In this document: positions 1 through 7,019 of the stretch, piece after piece
Layout: every line of letters begins with the position of its first letter
How positions within the stretch are numbered: position 1 is the stretch's first letter
From: a virus
Strand: one strand, 5' to 3'
DNA: 64,000 nt
IMG/VR virus record: IMGVR_UViG_3300009514_000001
Location: 62,001-126,000 of that record
Translations under genes and position numbers: made by a program
The notes under the pieces: generated by a model
What the model saw: the letters and a program-made list of their open reading frames with translations, nothing else
What the model was told of the DNA's origin: nothing
The model's database searches: none

Positions 1-462
1 CCAGTAATGGGCGATGCCGATACTGAACTCGTCCACAGAAACCCAGCTCTTGGGGTCTCGGCTGAACTTGCCCCCCGGCCTCCATCCGCTGACCAAACGG
101 AACATGGCGTCGTGCCACCTACCGTGTGAGGTGAAGGACTCCCAAGCTGGGGCCCTGATGGGATACCTGAGGTCTCCGGGTTCTTGGGCATGGTCGTACC
201 CCCAGCGAGGGACGAAGATGGGCATGGGATGGAGGGTGAGCATCTCCTCGGAGAACGGTCCGTACCGGTGAACCAGCTCCTCTTGAGTGCCCGGTCCAAG
301 CATCCCGTCAACGGTCAGCCTGAGGGCCTTCTGTTGCATCTCCACCCAGGCGACGCCGGCGAGAGTCGTCGGGTCAACCATGACACCGGTGGACTGGCAG
401 AGGAAAGGACCGGGAGCGCGCTTGCGGTTGTAGGCAATGGCCTTGTCGACATTGACAGCCAT
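1..462 (-). CDS. Partial peptidoglycan-binding-domain protein, candidate endolysin or wall-active protein
   Basis: An open frame of 154 codons begins at ATG 462 and runs off the left edge without a stop. An AGGAGGT ribosome-binding site lies just upstream. Residues about 38-65 (GVAWVEMQQKALRL, then VDGMLGPGTQEELV) resemble the PG_binding_1 repeat, which binds cell-wall peptidoglycan. The following segment (SFTSHGRWHDAMFRLVSGW, then VDEFSIGIAHYW) could begin a lytic domain, but I do not recognise a catalytic site. The C-terminus is outside the window, so an endolysin role is only inference. A perfect hairpin reaches into its ribosome-binding site. Confidence 0.7.
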   Translation of the reverse strand, partial: MAVNVDKAIAYNRKRAPGPFLCQSTGVMVDPTTLAGVAWVEMQQKALRLTVDGMLGPGTQEELVHRYGPFSEEMLTLHPMPIFVPRWGYDHAQEPGDLRYPIRAPAWESFTSHGRWHDAMFRLVSGWRPGGKFSRDPKSWVSVDEFSIGIAHYW

Positions 463-470
463 GGAGACCT

Positions 471-497
471 CCTGTGGTGAAGTGTCTTCACCACAGG
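471..497 (-). promoter_or_regulatory. Perfect 12-bp hairpin abutting the ribosome-binding site of the left-edge gene
   Basis: CCTGTGGTGAAG and its exact complement are separated by three bases. Read on the minus strand, the 3' arm ends in CCACAGG and runs directly into AGGTCTCC and the ATG at 462. The Shine-Dalgarno sequence is therefore partly inside the stem. There is no U-tract, so a simple intrinsic terminator is less likely than a translational control element or an RNA-processing site. Confidence 0.55.
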
Positions 498-526
498 CGA
501 TTTCATAGGCTGGCTAGTGTCTCAGT

Positions 527-909
527 TCAGTCTCCAAAGAGGTCGAGTATGCCGCCCTCGGAGGGCGCTGTAGTCCGTTCATTCAACACGAAGAGCCGGT
601 CCAGCACTCCGTCCTCGAAATTCTGGTCGTGTTCGGTGTAGGGCGGGACGTCTAGGTCACCCCACCCGTAGGCTTTGAGGACCTCTCGGTCCATCTCTTC
701 GTGAAGCTGTTGGAGTTCGGGCAGCTCACCGGCCTTGATGGTGTTGTACAACTTCGTCAGGCCTTTCTGGTTCGAGGCCATCCACTTGGCCCGGGCCGCA
801 TAGAGACGCTGAGAACGGTGGAGCCCTGATGAATTGACCCTTCGTTGGCCTCTAGGGGCAAGGGGTCCGGACGCTCAGGACCTCGACGTAGACGGGAGTT
901 CAACGTCAT
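527..909 (-). pseudogene. Internally deleted, frameshifted copy of the type IIG-like recognition protein
   Basis: The ATG at 909 overlaps the stop of the upstream SLOG gene as ATGA. The first residues (MTLNSRLRRGPERPDPLPLE) match the N-terminus of the intact protein encoded at 34551-35525. That frame then stops at 757. In another frame, YAARAKWMASNQKG to the C-terminal GGILDLFGD matches the last ~95 residues of the same protein. About 200 residues of the middle are missing and the two halves are out of frame. An 84-aa product from ATG 781 is conceivable, but I see no ribosome-binding site for it. The retained ATGA coupling indicates that a full-length gene once followed the SLOG gene here. 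Confidence 0.75.
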
Positions 910-1199
910 GCTGCGTTCCTCTCCGTGTGATGTCCGCCTCGTGGCCAGACCTTGGTCACAGGCTTCCTGCGCTGTCGAGTGTACCTCACCGTCGACCAGG
1001 TGTCAGGCGGGTGGACGACGATGAAGAACCCCAGTTCTCTGGCGATGCTGTGGGCCTGCTCGTCGGCCCCGACACAATCTCCATGGTGGAAGACGGGCTG
1101 TGTGTTGCAGCGCTCTACGATGCGTCTGAGGAGCTTGTAGAGGGTCTGTCGCTGGAGGTCCGTCAGACCATCCCGTGTGCCAGTGAACCCTACGTGCAT
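906..1199 (-). CDS. SLOG-superfamily (LOG/DprA-like) protein with an apparent in-frame internal deletion
   Basis: A 97-aa protein starting MHVGFTGTRDGLT. Residues about 39-50 (FHHGDCVGADEQ) form the GD-C-GAD nucleotide-binding signature of short SLOG proteins, and a VVHPP segment follows. As I know this family, VVHPP is followed by about 40 residues containing an RN..IV..D segment and a conserved ...SGTWSTVRYARK element. Here HPP passes directly into DTWSTVRYTRQ, so the middle seems to have been lost in frame. SLOG proteins bind nucleotide ligands or act as nucleosidases. Activity of this shortened form is doubtful. It overlaps the upstream gene by 10 bp and the decayed gene downstream by ATGA. 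Confidence 0.6.
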   Translation of the reverse strand: MHVGFTGTRDGLTDLQRQTLYKLLRRIVERCNTQPVFHHGDCVGADEQAHSIARELGFFIVVHPPDTWSTVRYTRQRRKPVTKVWPRGGHHTERNAA

Positions 1200-1876
1200 C
1201 GCCTCGGCGGGACCAAAACCTCGAAGGAGTAGTCCTCCACCCCGAGGTGTTCGAGATAGAGGTCACAGACCCGAGTGAACCCCTTGTGGACAAGAACCCG
1301 CAGACGCTTCACGACCTGCCAGGTGGCTGGGTACTTGGACGCCAGTTGGCGGTCGCTCGAAAAGGGAGCCTTGGGCTTGAAGAAGTCCGGGTGGAGCTTG
1401 AGGGCCTTGACGATCTCTGCGCCCAGGAACTTGAGGGCGTCCTGAGTCTGCTTTGTCGCGGCCACCAGCAAGGAACCGTCCGTCAGAAGGGCTCGTTGCT
1501 CGCAGAGTTGAATGGCCTGGAAGAGGAATGGCTCTTCACTAAACTTGAAGTTTAGAATCTTGCCACCGGGGAGAAGGTTCTCCGTCGGCTTCACAACCTG
1601 GAGCCCGTCCGACGGAGATGTAGAGACCCTCAGCTTGACCGTGCCGTAGAGCAACATCTGTTTGACCAGATGCCCCGAGAGCGTGGTGAACTCCTCGTTG
1701 AACCTGGCCAGGCCCCCTGCCACGGACTTGTCCGGGGACTCCGTCCACTGGTAGCGAGGGCGAGTGGCCAGGTTGAGCTGCAAGGTCAGGGCTCGAAGGC
1801 GGTCAACAGCCTGTCCGAGGATTGGATAGGTCTGGAGGGCCTGGTTGATGTGTTCGACTTGGTCCACAGCTCTCAC
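1190..1876 (-). CDS. Hypothetical protein (228 aa)
   Basis: Not recognised. The chosen start is GTG at 1876, which gives a 74-bp overlap with the small Cys protein upstream. A later start is possible, but there is no ATG before residue about 74. The protein is soluble, with mixed charge and no visible membrane segment or metal site. It is rich in Leu, Lys and Arg and ends in PPRRCT. It sits inside the accessory operon between the AcrVA2-like gene and the SLOG gene, and its tight spacing supports co-transcription. Confidence 0.6.
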   Translation of the reverse strand: MRAVDQVEHINQALQTYPILGQAVDRLRALTLQLNLATRPRYQWTESPDKSVAGGLARFNEEFTTLSGHLVKQMLLYGTVKLRVSTSPSDGLQVVKPTENLLPGGKILNFKFSEEPFLFQAIQLCEQRALLTDGSLLVAATKQTQDALKFLGAEIVKALKLHPDFFKPKAPFSSDRQLASKYPATWQVVKRLRVLVHKGFTRVCDLYLEHLGVEDYSFEVLVPPRRCT

Positions 1877-2036
1877 CGGATTTCTTGGGACACCACGACG
1901 GCTTCTCCCCTCCTACCTTAGGGTATTTTCCACCAAAGCGTGCACGTTGCGCTGCGTCCTTGTGTCGGCATTGCCCGAAAGCTCTCTTGTGCTGGCCATT
2001 GAACGATACAAAGAAAGAACACTTTGTGCAGGTCAT
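1803..2036 (-). CDS. Small cysteine-rich protein, possible zinc-binding
   Basis: A 77-aa protein starting MTCTKCSFFVSFNGQ. The CxxC pair at residues 3-6, a Cys at 23 and the later WCPKK suggest a small zinc-ribbon-like fold. The ATG overlaps the stop of the upstream AcrVA2-like gene as ATGA, which indicates translational coupling and supports the start. The last ~24 residues are read over the beginning of the next gene and are low in complexity. No function is assigned. Confidence 0.55.
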   Translation of the reverse strand: MTCTKCSFFVSFNGQHKRAFGQCRHKDAAQRARFGGKYPKVGGEKPSWCPKKSGESCGPSRTHQPGPPDLSNPRTGC

Positions 2037-3049
2037 TCCTCTCCTCGCATTCGGTAGGTTCGCCCCTCCACCTTACCCAGGGACTCGTCGCCGCGCTTGT
2101 ACGGCTTGATATATCGGAATTGGTAGCGGGGGTCGTCCCGAGGACCGCACGGAACCCACCGGCCGTGACCTCGGACCCAGTGCTCCCGAAACCCCTTTCC
2201 GGCCTCATGGCGGACGTCGGACAGCTCGCTCTCGATGCCGGGACCCACGTAGGTGATGGTCGTGGGTGGAGGCATCTTGTCCTGGAGACGACTCCTGGCA
2301 GACCGTCCGGGACGCATGCTGGCCATGCGCTTCTGGAGCTTCTGCCGCCGCTTCTGATTCGGTTGGGTGATTTTGAGATCGGGATTGTCGGTCCCGATGT
2401 AAAGCATCATGTTGAACACCGTCCGGATGACCTTGCGACAAGTCCCATCGAGGATCTTGTCAATCTCGGGGTTGGTCTTTTCGAAGGAGACGTAGCCCTT
2501 GTGGACAGGACGATGTCCCGGAGCCCCCAAAATGAGGTCGACAACGGCCTCCAGATTGCCAAGCTCAGAGGCGTTATCCATGTCCATAGTCATCCACAAG
2601 GTGGCGTCGTCCCCCAGGTCTTTGGACCTCTCATTCGGCTCCCCCCAGAACAGGAGATGGAGGACCCGTCGGTCTTCCTCATCGAACCTCTCAGCCATGT
2701 AGACACCACGGACCTTGTGCCACTGACTCCGAGAGCCTCCCCAGAGCAACCACTCGCAATCGGGTAAGGCCACGTAGAAGCCCTGATATGGGATGCTCAG
2801 GGTGTCGACGGGAACCCTGGCAATAGACGTCTGGGAGAACATCTCCTGAAGCTCGGACCCCACACAGAACACCTGGTGGCCGTTTCGACGGTACATCCAG
2901 ATGGCGAAGAGAAGCTCGAATGCCGAACGGTCCTGGCTGTTCGCCTCGATGATTTGCAAGGCATGGTCTGCGGGTAGTGTCTTCAGTGCGTCCAGAGTCG
3001 AGCTGGCCTGGGGCTGAACCCTACGGAACATGTCGTCGTGTGGCTTCAT
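2033..3049 (-). CDS. AcrVA2-like protein (candidate anti-CRISPR or related host-interference factor)
   Basis: 338 aa. I compared it from memory with AcrVA2, the Moraxella inhibitor of Cas12a production (about 320 aa). The order of motifs agrees: a VALPDCEWLLW segment (AcrVA2 has NLPDWCVYVD), then HKVRGVYMAERF. A predicted helix RTVFNMMLYIGTDNPDL corresponds to LLPYLLWLCVAEPDI. A YVGPGIESELSDVR segment and a C-terminal VRGHGRWVPCGP followed by QFRYIKPY correspond to IRRGHWHGYW followed by FRVRWQPA. AcrVA2 relatives occur in many phages, including those of hosts not known to carry Cas12a, so an anti-Cas12a role is not implied. It is first in a compact operon, downstream of 0.6 kb of noncoding DNA. 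Confidence 0.5.
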   Translation of the reverse strand: MKPHDDMFRRVQPQASSTLDALKTLPADHALQIIEANSQDRSAFELLFAIWMYRRNGHQVFCVGSELQEMFSQTSIARVPVDTLSIPYQGFYVALPDCEWLLWGGSRSQWHKVRGVYMAERFDEEDRRVLHLLFWGEPNERSKDLGDDATLWMTMDMDNASELGNLEAVVDLILGAPGHRPVHKGYVSFEKTNPEIDKILDGTCRKVIRTVFNMMLYIGTDNPDLKITQPNQKRRQKLQKRMASMRPGRSARSRLQDKMPPPTTITYVGPGIESELSDVRHEAGKGFREHWVRGHGRWVPCGPRDDPRYQFRYIKPYKRGDESLGKVEGRTYRMRGEE

Positions 3050-3197
3050 GGTTGCCTCTGTGTGCTCTCTGCCGTTACATACGACCCCTGACCAACAATA
3101 GGACCTACCTCACTTGCAAAGACCACCCTCGGAAAGTGAAACGACTGCTGAGAGAGCGATACCGTTCTAAACGGGACAGTTCCTTGGGAGTCGTCCA

Positions 3198-3211
3198 GCG
3201 GCGCAAGCCGC
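3198..3211. promoter_or_regulatory. Stem-loop with GCAA loop
   Basis: GCGGC and GCCGC pair around a GCAA loop when read on the plus strand, giving a 5-bp GC stem with a GNRA-type loop. It lies in the noncoding stretch upstream of the AcrVA2-like operon. On the minus strand the loop is TTGC and no T-tract follows, so terminator function is unproven. Confidence 0.35.
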
Positions 3212-3279
3212 CTAACGCGCCCCACCGTTGGGCCGGAAGCTTACTACCAGGGTACGACCGCCAGGTCGGACTGGCACAG

Positions 3280-3318
3280 CTTCAAATTCGATACCTAGCT
3301 TTGCCTAGGTTTTGAAGA
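3280..3318. promoter_or_regulatory. Two-tier hairpin in the noncoding region
   Basis: An outer stem CTTCAAA (3280-3286) pairs with TTTGAAG (3312-3318). An inner stem ACCTAG (3293-3298) pairs with CTAGGT (3305-3310). They are joined by a 6-nt bulge on one side and a single base on the other, so 13 bp form in 39 nt. A smaller GCCAG/CTGGC hairpin (3260-3275) sits next to it. This could be a structured leader, a processing site or an operator. Confidence 0.45.
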
Positions 3319-3610
3319 ACGGTTGGAAGGGGTTGCCCTCAGCCTCACGAAGTCACGTCTGACGGTACTTTTCGAGGCCGAGGACTTGTAAGGGGGGTCG
3401 GCAAACCCTCCGCCAACTAAAAGTCACCCCCTCTGACCCCATGCAGAATTAGTAGGCAAACCCCCTCTAGACCCCCACGGCCTAGTTCGCCTTTGTTTCT
3501 AGAGACTTACAACACAGGAAGATCCGAAAAGTCGTCTCACTAAGTCGAGGTGGCTTCTCCGGGTCGTTTCGGGCATATTGCCTCAAAACCGCCAGGGGCA
3601 AGGGCACACC

Positions 3611-3643
3611 GTTGTGTCAGTCTTCTGACACAAGCTGACACAA
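3611..3643 (-). promoter_or_regulatory. Nested inverted and direct repeats immediately after a stop codon
   Basis: GTTGTGTCAG (3611-3620) pairs with CTGACACAAC (3634-3643), and a second CTGACACAA copy lies between them. The element directly follows the TAG of the 87-aa gene (3644-3646). Alternative foldings are possible because one left arm can pair with either right arm. It may end or process the upstream transcript, or bind a repressor. No U-tract is visible. Confidence 0.45.
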
Positions 3644-3907
3644 CTACAGGTCGTCCTTCAGCTCCTTCAGCCCCCTCAGTAACTCCGTCATGTCGTTCTG
3701 GAGGGCTCTCACCCTTGACTGACCCTTCCTCGCTTCATACTCCGAGGCCACCATCACCAGGGCCTTTGCCAGGTCTGGGGGCACGCGCTCCAGGACTACA
3801 CCGGGACGCATGGCGGGGAGAATGTCACACCACCTCTGGTCGTCCTCCTCATAGAAGAACATAATCCAGGGCGGCTCGTGATACTGGGGCTTCGGCCGGT
3901 CGTCCAT
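3644..3907 (-). CDS. Hypothetical protein (87 aa)
   Basis: Not recognised. It starts MDDRPKPQYHEPPWIMFFYEED, with a probable amphipathic or coiled C-terminal helix (about residues 44-87) ending LKELKDDL. It is acidic and soluble. ATG 3907 is the first in-frame start after the noncoding patch that follows the metallopeptidase gene. It is the last gene of the metallopeptidase cluster before the structured noncoding region. Confidence 0.6.
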   Translation of the reverse strand: MDDRPKPQYHEPPWIMFFYEEDDQRWCDILPAMRPGVVLERVPPDLAKALVMVASEYEARKGQSRVRALQNDMTELLRGLKELKDDL

Positions 3908-3910
3908 GGG

Positions 3911-4024
3911 TTACCTGAAAGAGAAGCAGTTTCGGCAGAGGGCCTCGTATGCCTCAGAGCCTCCGATGCGAACCTCTGAGCCGGCCTTCTGACCCTTGTA
4001 GTGTGTGGTGTGCTGGAAGTGTAC
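3911..4024 (-). pseudogene. Possible C-terminal fragment of a thymidine-kinase-like zinc-binding tail
   Basis: This frame lacks a start codon but encodes a gene-like peptide ending at TAA 3911-3913. It reads VHFQHTTHYKGQK, then GSEVRIGGSEAYEALCRNC. The pattern IGG.E.Y.a.CR..(C/H) is that of the C-terminal zinc lobe of bacterial thymidine kinases. No upstream kinase frame exists, because that DNA encodes the metallopeptidase C-terminus. If real, it is a remnant. It could also be chance. Confidence 0.25.
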
Positions 4025-4050
4025 ACCAGGGAGGGGAGGGGGGGAACCGA

Positions 4051-4773
4051 TCAGTCGCTGAAAGCCTGAGACACCGACTTGAGGATATAGCGGCGGTTCT
4101 TCTCTGTCAGGTGAGGACTGACTCGGAGCCACGCCTGGCTCGTCCTCATGAACAGCTTGAACCCCTTGGTCGGACCGAGCAACCGCAGGAACTTGTCCCA
4201 CTTGTCGCGGTGCCTCTCCAGCTCGTGGATGATTTCCTGGAGGTACGCCCGCACCTCGGTCGGCTGGTTGTAATAGTCCTCCAGGCTCGTCTCGGCCTCA
4301 GAGGGAACGTCGGAGCCTCCACTGGCATAGCCCTCCGCCGGGTCCGCGATGTGGGTCAGCTCGTGCATCAAGACCTTCTCGACCTCTTTCTTGACGAAGT
4401 CGCCAGTGGAGCGGGCGAACCCGCTCCACTGCGAGGGCGACCACGACCCATTCAGAATGACGACCACTACCGGCTGTCCCGTCCTCTTCACGGTGCCGGC
4501 TCCGCCCGACAACACCGGCTCTTTGGACCGAGGTGCGGGAGAGGTCTCCAGACGCACCAGGATGTCGAGAGTGCGACCGTCCGCCGTGTCGATGGTGAAC
4601 GGCATGCCTCGATGCAAGACCTTACGCCCCCAGGGCCTGTCGGAAGCGGGGAGGCGGACCAGGAACTTGTTGATGTCGTCAGACAGGACAGAGATACGCC
4701 TCTTTGGGATTCGGATGGCTCGGGCGCACACCGAGTAAGCAATGGCCACCCGTCTGGCGATGTGGTGTCTCAT
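4051..4773 (-). CDS. HExxH zinc metallopeptidase-like protein (240 aa)
   Basis: Residues about 135-139 read HELTH within LMHELTHIADP, the zinc-binding HExxH signature. A downstream YNQPTEVRAYLQEI could supply the third (Glu) ligand as in gluzincin-type enzymes. The start is ATG 4773, which overlaps the stop of the upstream gene as ATGA. The longer frame back to 4950 lies wholly inside the neighbouring gene and is rejected. The N-terminus is basic (MRHHIARRVAIAYSV) but is not a clear signal peptide. Substrate is unknown. It lies directly after another HExxH protein, so the pair may act together, for example on a host protein. Confidence 0.7.
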   Translation of the reverse strand: MRHHIARRVAIAYSVCARAIRIPKRRISVLSDDINKFLVRLPASDRPWGRKVLHRGMPFTIDTADGRTLDILVRLETSPAPRSKEPVLSGGAGTVKRTGQPVVVVILNGSWSPSQWSGFARSTGDFVKKEVEKVLMHELTHIADPAEGYASGGSDVPSEAETSLEDYYNQPTEVRAYLQEIIHELERHRDKWDKFLRLLGPTKGFKLFMRTSQAWLRVSPHLTEKNRRYILKSVSQAFSD

Positions 4774-7019
4774 AGTCCGTAGTCGTCCATCTTGCGATGG
4801 AGGAGGTCGATCTGTCGGTCGGTAGGCCAGTCGCGGCCACCTTCCGTGAGCTGTTTGCCCACACTGGCGACGAACTCCATCGTCCACTGGGCGTCCTTCT
4901 CTCGGCGGGGGTCCTTGGTCGACTCGGACCGCTTCTTGGCAGCCACCCACAGCTTGCGCATGTCCCCCAGGAGAGCCTTTCGGCGCTCCTCCTGGGCCGA
5001 GTCCTTCGCGGGAGCCTGGGGTTCGGGGGCGGGTGCTGCGGGTGCTGCCGGCCCCGCCTCTACCGCGGTATCAACGGTCGCATACAGCTCTTCGAGTTCG
5101 CGGTCGCCACCGCCACTGTCCCGGAACCTCTTGTGAGCCTCTGTGACGGCGGGGACTCGTTCTACCCAATCCGGAAACTCCCCGTCGCGAAGCCAGGTGT
5201 CCCAGACCCGTTTGAACTCCGCACGCTCTCCTTTCCTCCCCCTCTCCTCTGCCTCCTGCTCTTCATTGCGGCGGGGAACACCCCGAAGGGCATCCTGGAC
5301 ACGCCCCTCCATGTCGGTCTTCTCCCGGAGGGTCAGGACGCCGCCCCTCTGGACCTTGTAGTAGTACCTACGGAGGTCGTCGTCGCCATCCCATCCGGGG
5401 ACCTGGTCGATGGCCGTGAGAATGGTCGAGGTGTACTTCTCTTTGTCGGCCCGGGAAGGTCCGATCTCAGCGAGAGCCTCATAGAAGGGCTGGCTGTCGA
5501 GGTAGGTCGACTTGAATGCCTTGGCTGCCTTGAGGAGGGTCGTCCGCCAGTTCTTCGTGCGCTTGAAGTGACTCTTGCCCTGGGCCTTCTTGTTCAGGGT
5601 CCGCCCCGTCAGAAGACTCACCAGACGCATCTGCATCGAGCCCTTGGCGTAGCCCACGGACTTGCCCGACTGGGCCTGACTGGAGCCCACCTCGATGCAG
5701 ACGCCCTTACTCAGGTGGATGCGGTAGACGCCTCGGGTGCCCGGCTTGACGTCCCACTTCTTGCCGACGGCGCGTGTGGCGTCGGCTACCCAGTCTTCGA
5801 ACTCCTCGCGGCTGATGTCAACGTAGGTCGTTGCCGCGTCTCGCCACTGGGAACCTTCGTCCCAGAGTTGCTCCAGGGTCTTGGCGGACTTTTTAACCGT
5901 TCGCCACCCCTTGAGTAGGGCATTTTGGACTTCCTTGAGATCGAGACCAGGATTCAAGTTGGACTGCCTGACCCAGACACCGCTATAGGCACTTTGGAGC
6001 CATCTCTTGAGGTCCTGCTCTGTCCACCCTTTCCGCTTGGCCTGTCCACCGACGGCGTAGGCCACGTCTTCCGAAGTCCTGGCCGGGTCGGAGGAACGAA
6101 ACATTGAGAAGGCTTGGACCGCCACTTGGGTCAACCACTTCTCGTCCGGAGCACTCTTGGGCAGGCTGCCCTTCTTCCCCAACACAATTTCTTGAAGAAG
6201 ACCAAACCAGGGCGCATACCTGGACTTCAACTCAGATGGATTCAGGAACAGGGCGGCAAAAGCGTCGGCGAAAGCCTCCTCCGCATTGAACTGGCCGTAT
6301 GGAAGGGACGGTGTGTCCCAAACGTCGATGCCATACTCCGGGGCCTTCGCGGTGTATTTGCGATATCCGTACTCGGAGAGAAAGTAATGGCCGATCTCAT
6401 GAGCCATAACCCAGGTCTGCGCCTCAAAGTCGAGGTCCCAGAACTTAGGGTAAATCTTGATGGAGCGTCCTTGTTGACGCGCCTCGGGATGACTTCCACC
6501 ACCGCCACTCACTTCTCGGATGTCCTTGGGAGCAAATTTGCGAAGGCGGCTGTTCCGGCGAAAGAACTCCTTCAGAAAGGAGTCCAGACGATTGCTAGAG
6601 GCTTCGACCTTCCTGTCGACCACAACAGAACCTTCCACAACAACCTCCTCTGAGAAAGGGAGCGAGCCCCTCGACCAGTAATCCCTCGCGAGGGACTCAA
6701 TCGACTCCCAGTCACCTTTTCGAGCACGCTCCACGGCCATCGTATAGTACTCTGGGTTGGCTACATGTGTCTTCCCCCTCACAGACACCTCGAACACACC
6801 CCCCGGAGCAAACAGACTATCATCAGGACGACAAAAACCCTCTGATTTGCGACACACGAACCGAGCGCCGAGACGAGAGGGTTTTGAAGGATATTGCTCT
6901 CGTCGAACAGCCTCGAACACCTCGTCAACTTTGGCTTGAATACCCGTCGGAGACCAACCCGGCACCCGGAACCCTGGTCTTACGGGGTCTGTCTTTGAGG
7001 CTCTCCAGAAATACCTCAT
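4770..7019 (-). CDS. Large protein with ADP-ribosyltransferase-like N-terminus and HExxH metallopeptidase domain (749 aa)
   Basis: The N-terminal ~120 residues (MRYFWRAS, then FEAVRREQYPSKPSRLGARF and a GGVFEVSV strand) resemble small ADP-ribosyltransferase-type domains of phage proteins. This is a pattern judgement. Around residues 200-265, VMAHEIGHYFLSEYG is followed by FNAEEAFADAFAALFL, which gives an HExxH zinc site with a downstream Glu helix. The remaining ~480 residues are unrecognised: a basic middle (GKSVGYAKGSMQMRL) and a charged, Pro/Ala-rich linker (AAPAAPAPEPQAPA) before a helical tail. No intein or signal peptide is present. ATGA overlaps link it to the genes on both sides. A role in modifying or cleaving host or virion proteins is possible. 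Confidence 0.6.
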   Translation of the reverse strand: MRYFWRASKTDPVRPGFRVPGWSPTGIQAKVDEVFEAVRREQYPSKPSRLGARFVCRKSEGFCRPDDSLFAPGGVFEVSVRGKTHVANPEYYTMAVERARKGDWESIESLARDYWSRGSLPFSEEVVVEGSVVVDRKVEASSNRLDSFLKEFFRRNSRLRKFAPKDIREVSGGGGSHPEARQQGRSIKIYPKFWDLDFEAQTWVMAHEIGHYFLSEYGYRKYTAKAPEYGIDVWDTPSLPYGQFNAEEAFADAFAALFLNPSELKSRYAPWFGLLQEIVLGKKGSLPKSAPDEKWLTQVAVQAFSMFRSSDPARTSEDVAYAVGGQAKRKGWTEQDLKRWLQSAYSGVWVRQSNLNPGLDLKEVQNALLKGWRTVKKSAKTLEQLWDEGSQWRDAATTYVDISREEFEDWVADATRAVGKKWDVKPGTRGVYRIHLSKGVCIEVGSSQAQSGKSVGYAKGSMQMRLVSLLTGRTLNKKAQGKSHFKRTKNWRTTLLKAAKAFKSTYLDSQPFYEALAEIGPSRADKEKYTSTILTAIDQVPGWDGDDDLRRYYYKVQRGGVLTLREKTDMEGRVQDALRGVPRRNEEQEAEERGRKGERAEFKRVWDTWLRDGEFPDWVERVPAVTEAHKRFRDSGGGDRELEELYATVDTAVEAGPAAPAAPAPEPQAPAKDSAQEERRKALLGDMRKLWVAAKKRSESTKDPRREKDAQWTMEFVASVGKQLTEGGRDWPTDRQIDLLHRKMDDYGL

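Larger units (their letters stand above)
3050..3643. other. 594-bp noncoding region, probable promoter and RNA-structure region for the accessory operon
   Basis: I find no convincing gene on either strand. Short minus-strand frames lack ribosome-binding sites. The stretch holds several hairpins (3162-3174, 3198-3211, 3260-3275, 3280-3318, 3611-3643) and C-rich blocks containing repeated GGCAAACCC. The AcrVA2-like operon starts just below it, so its promoter should lie here, but no clear -35/-10 pair stands out. No tRNA cloverleaf could be folded by eye. Confidence 0.6.

Noticed and set aside
3230-3320. tRNA or tRNA-like gene suggested by TTCAAATTC and nearby stems
   Set aside because: The putative T-arm has no pairing stem, and no acceptor, D or anticodon arms could be placed.
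4774-4950. N-terminal extension of the 240-aa metallopeptidase
   Set aside because: The extension is read inside the upstream gene. ATG 4773 overlaps that gene's stop as ATGA, the usual junction here.
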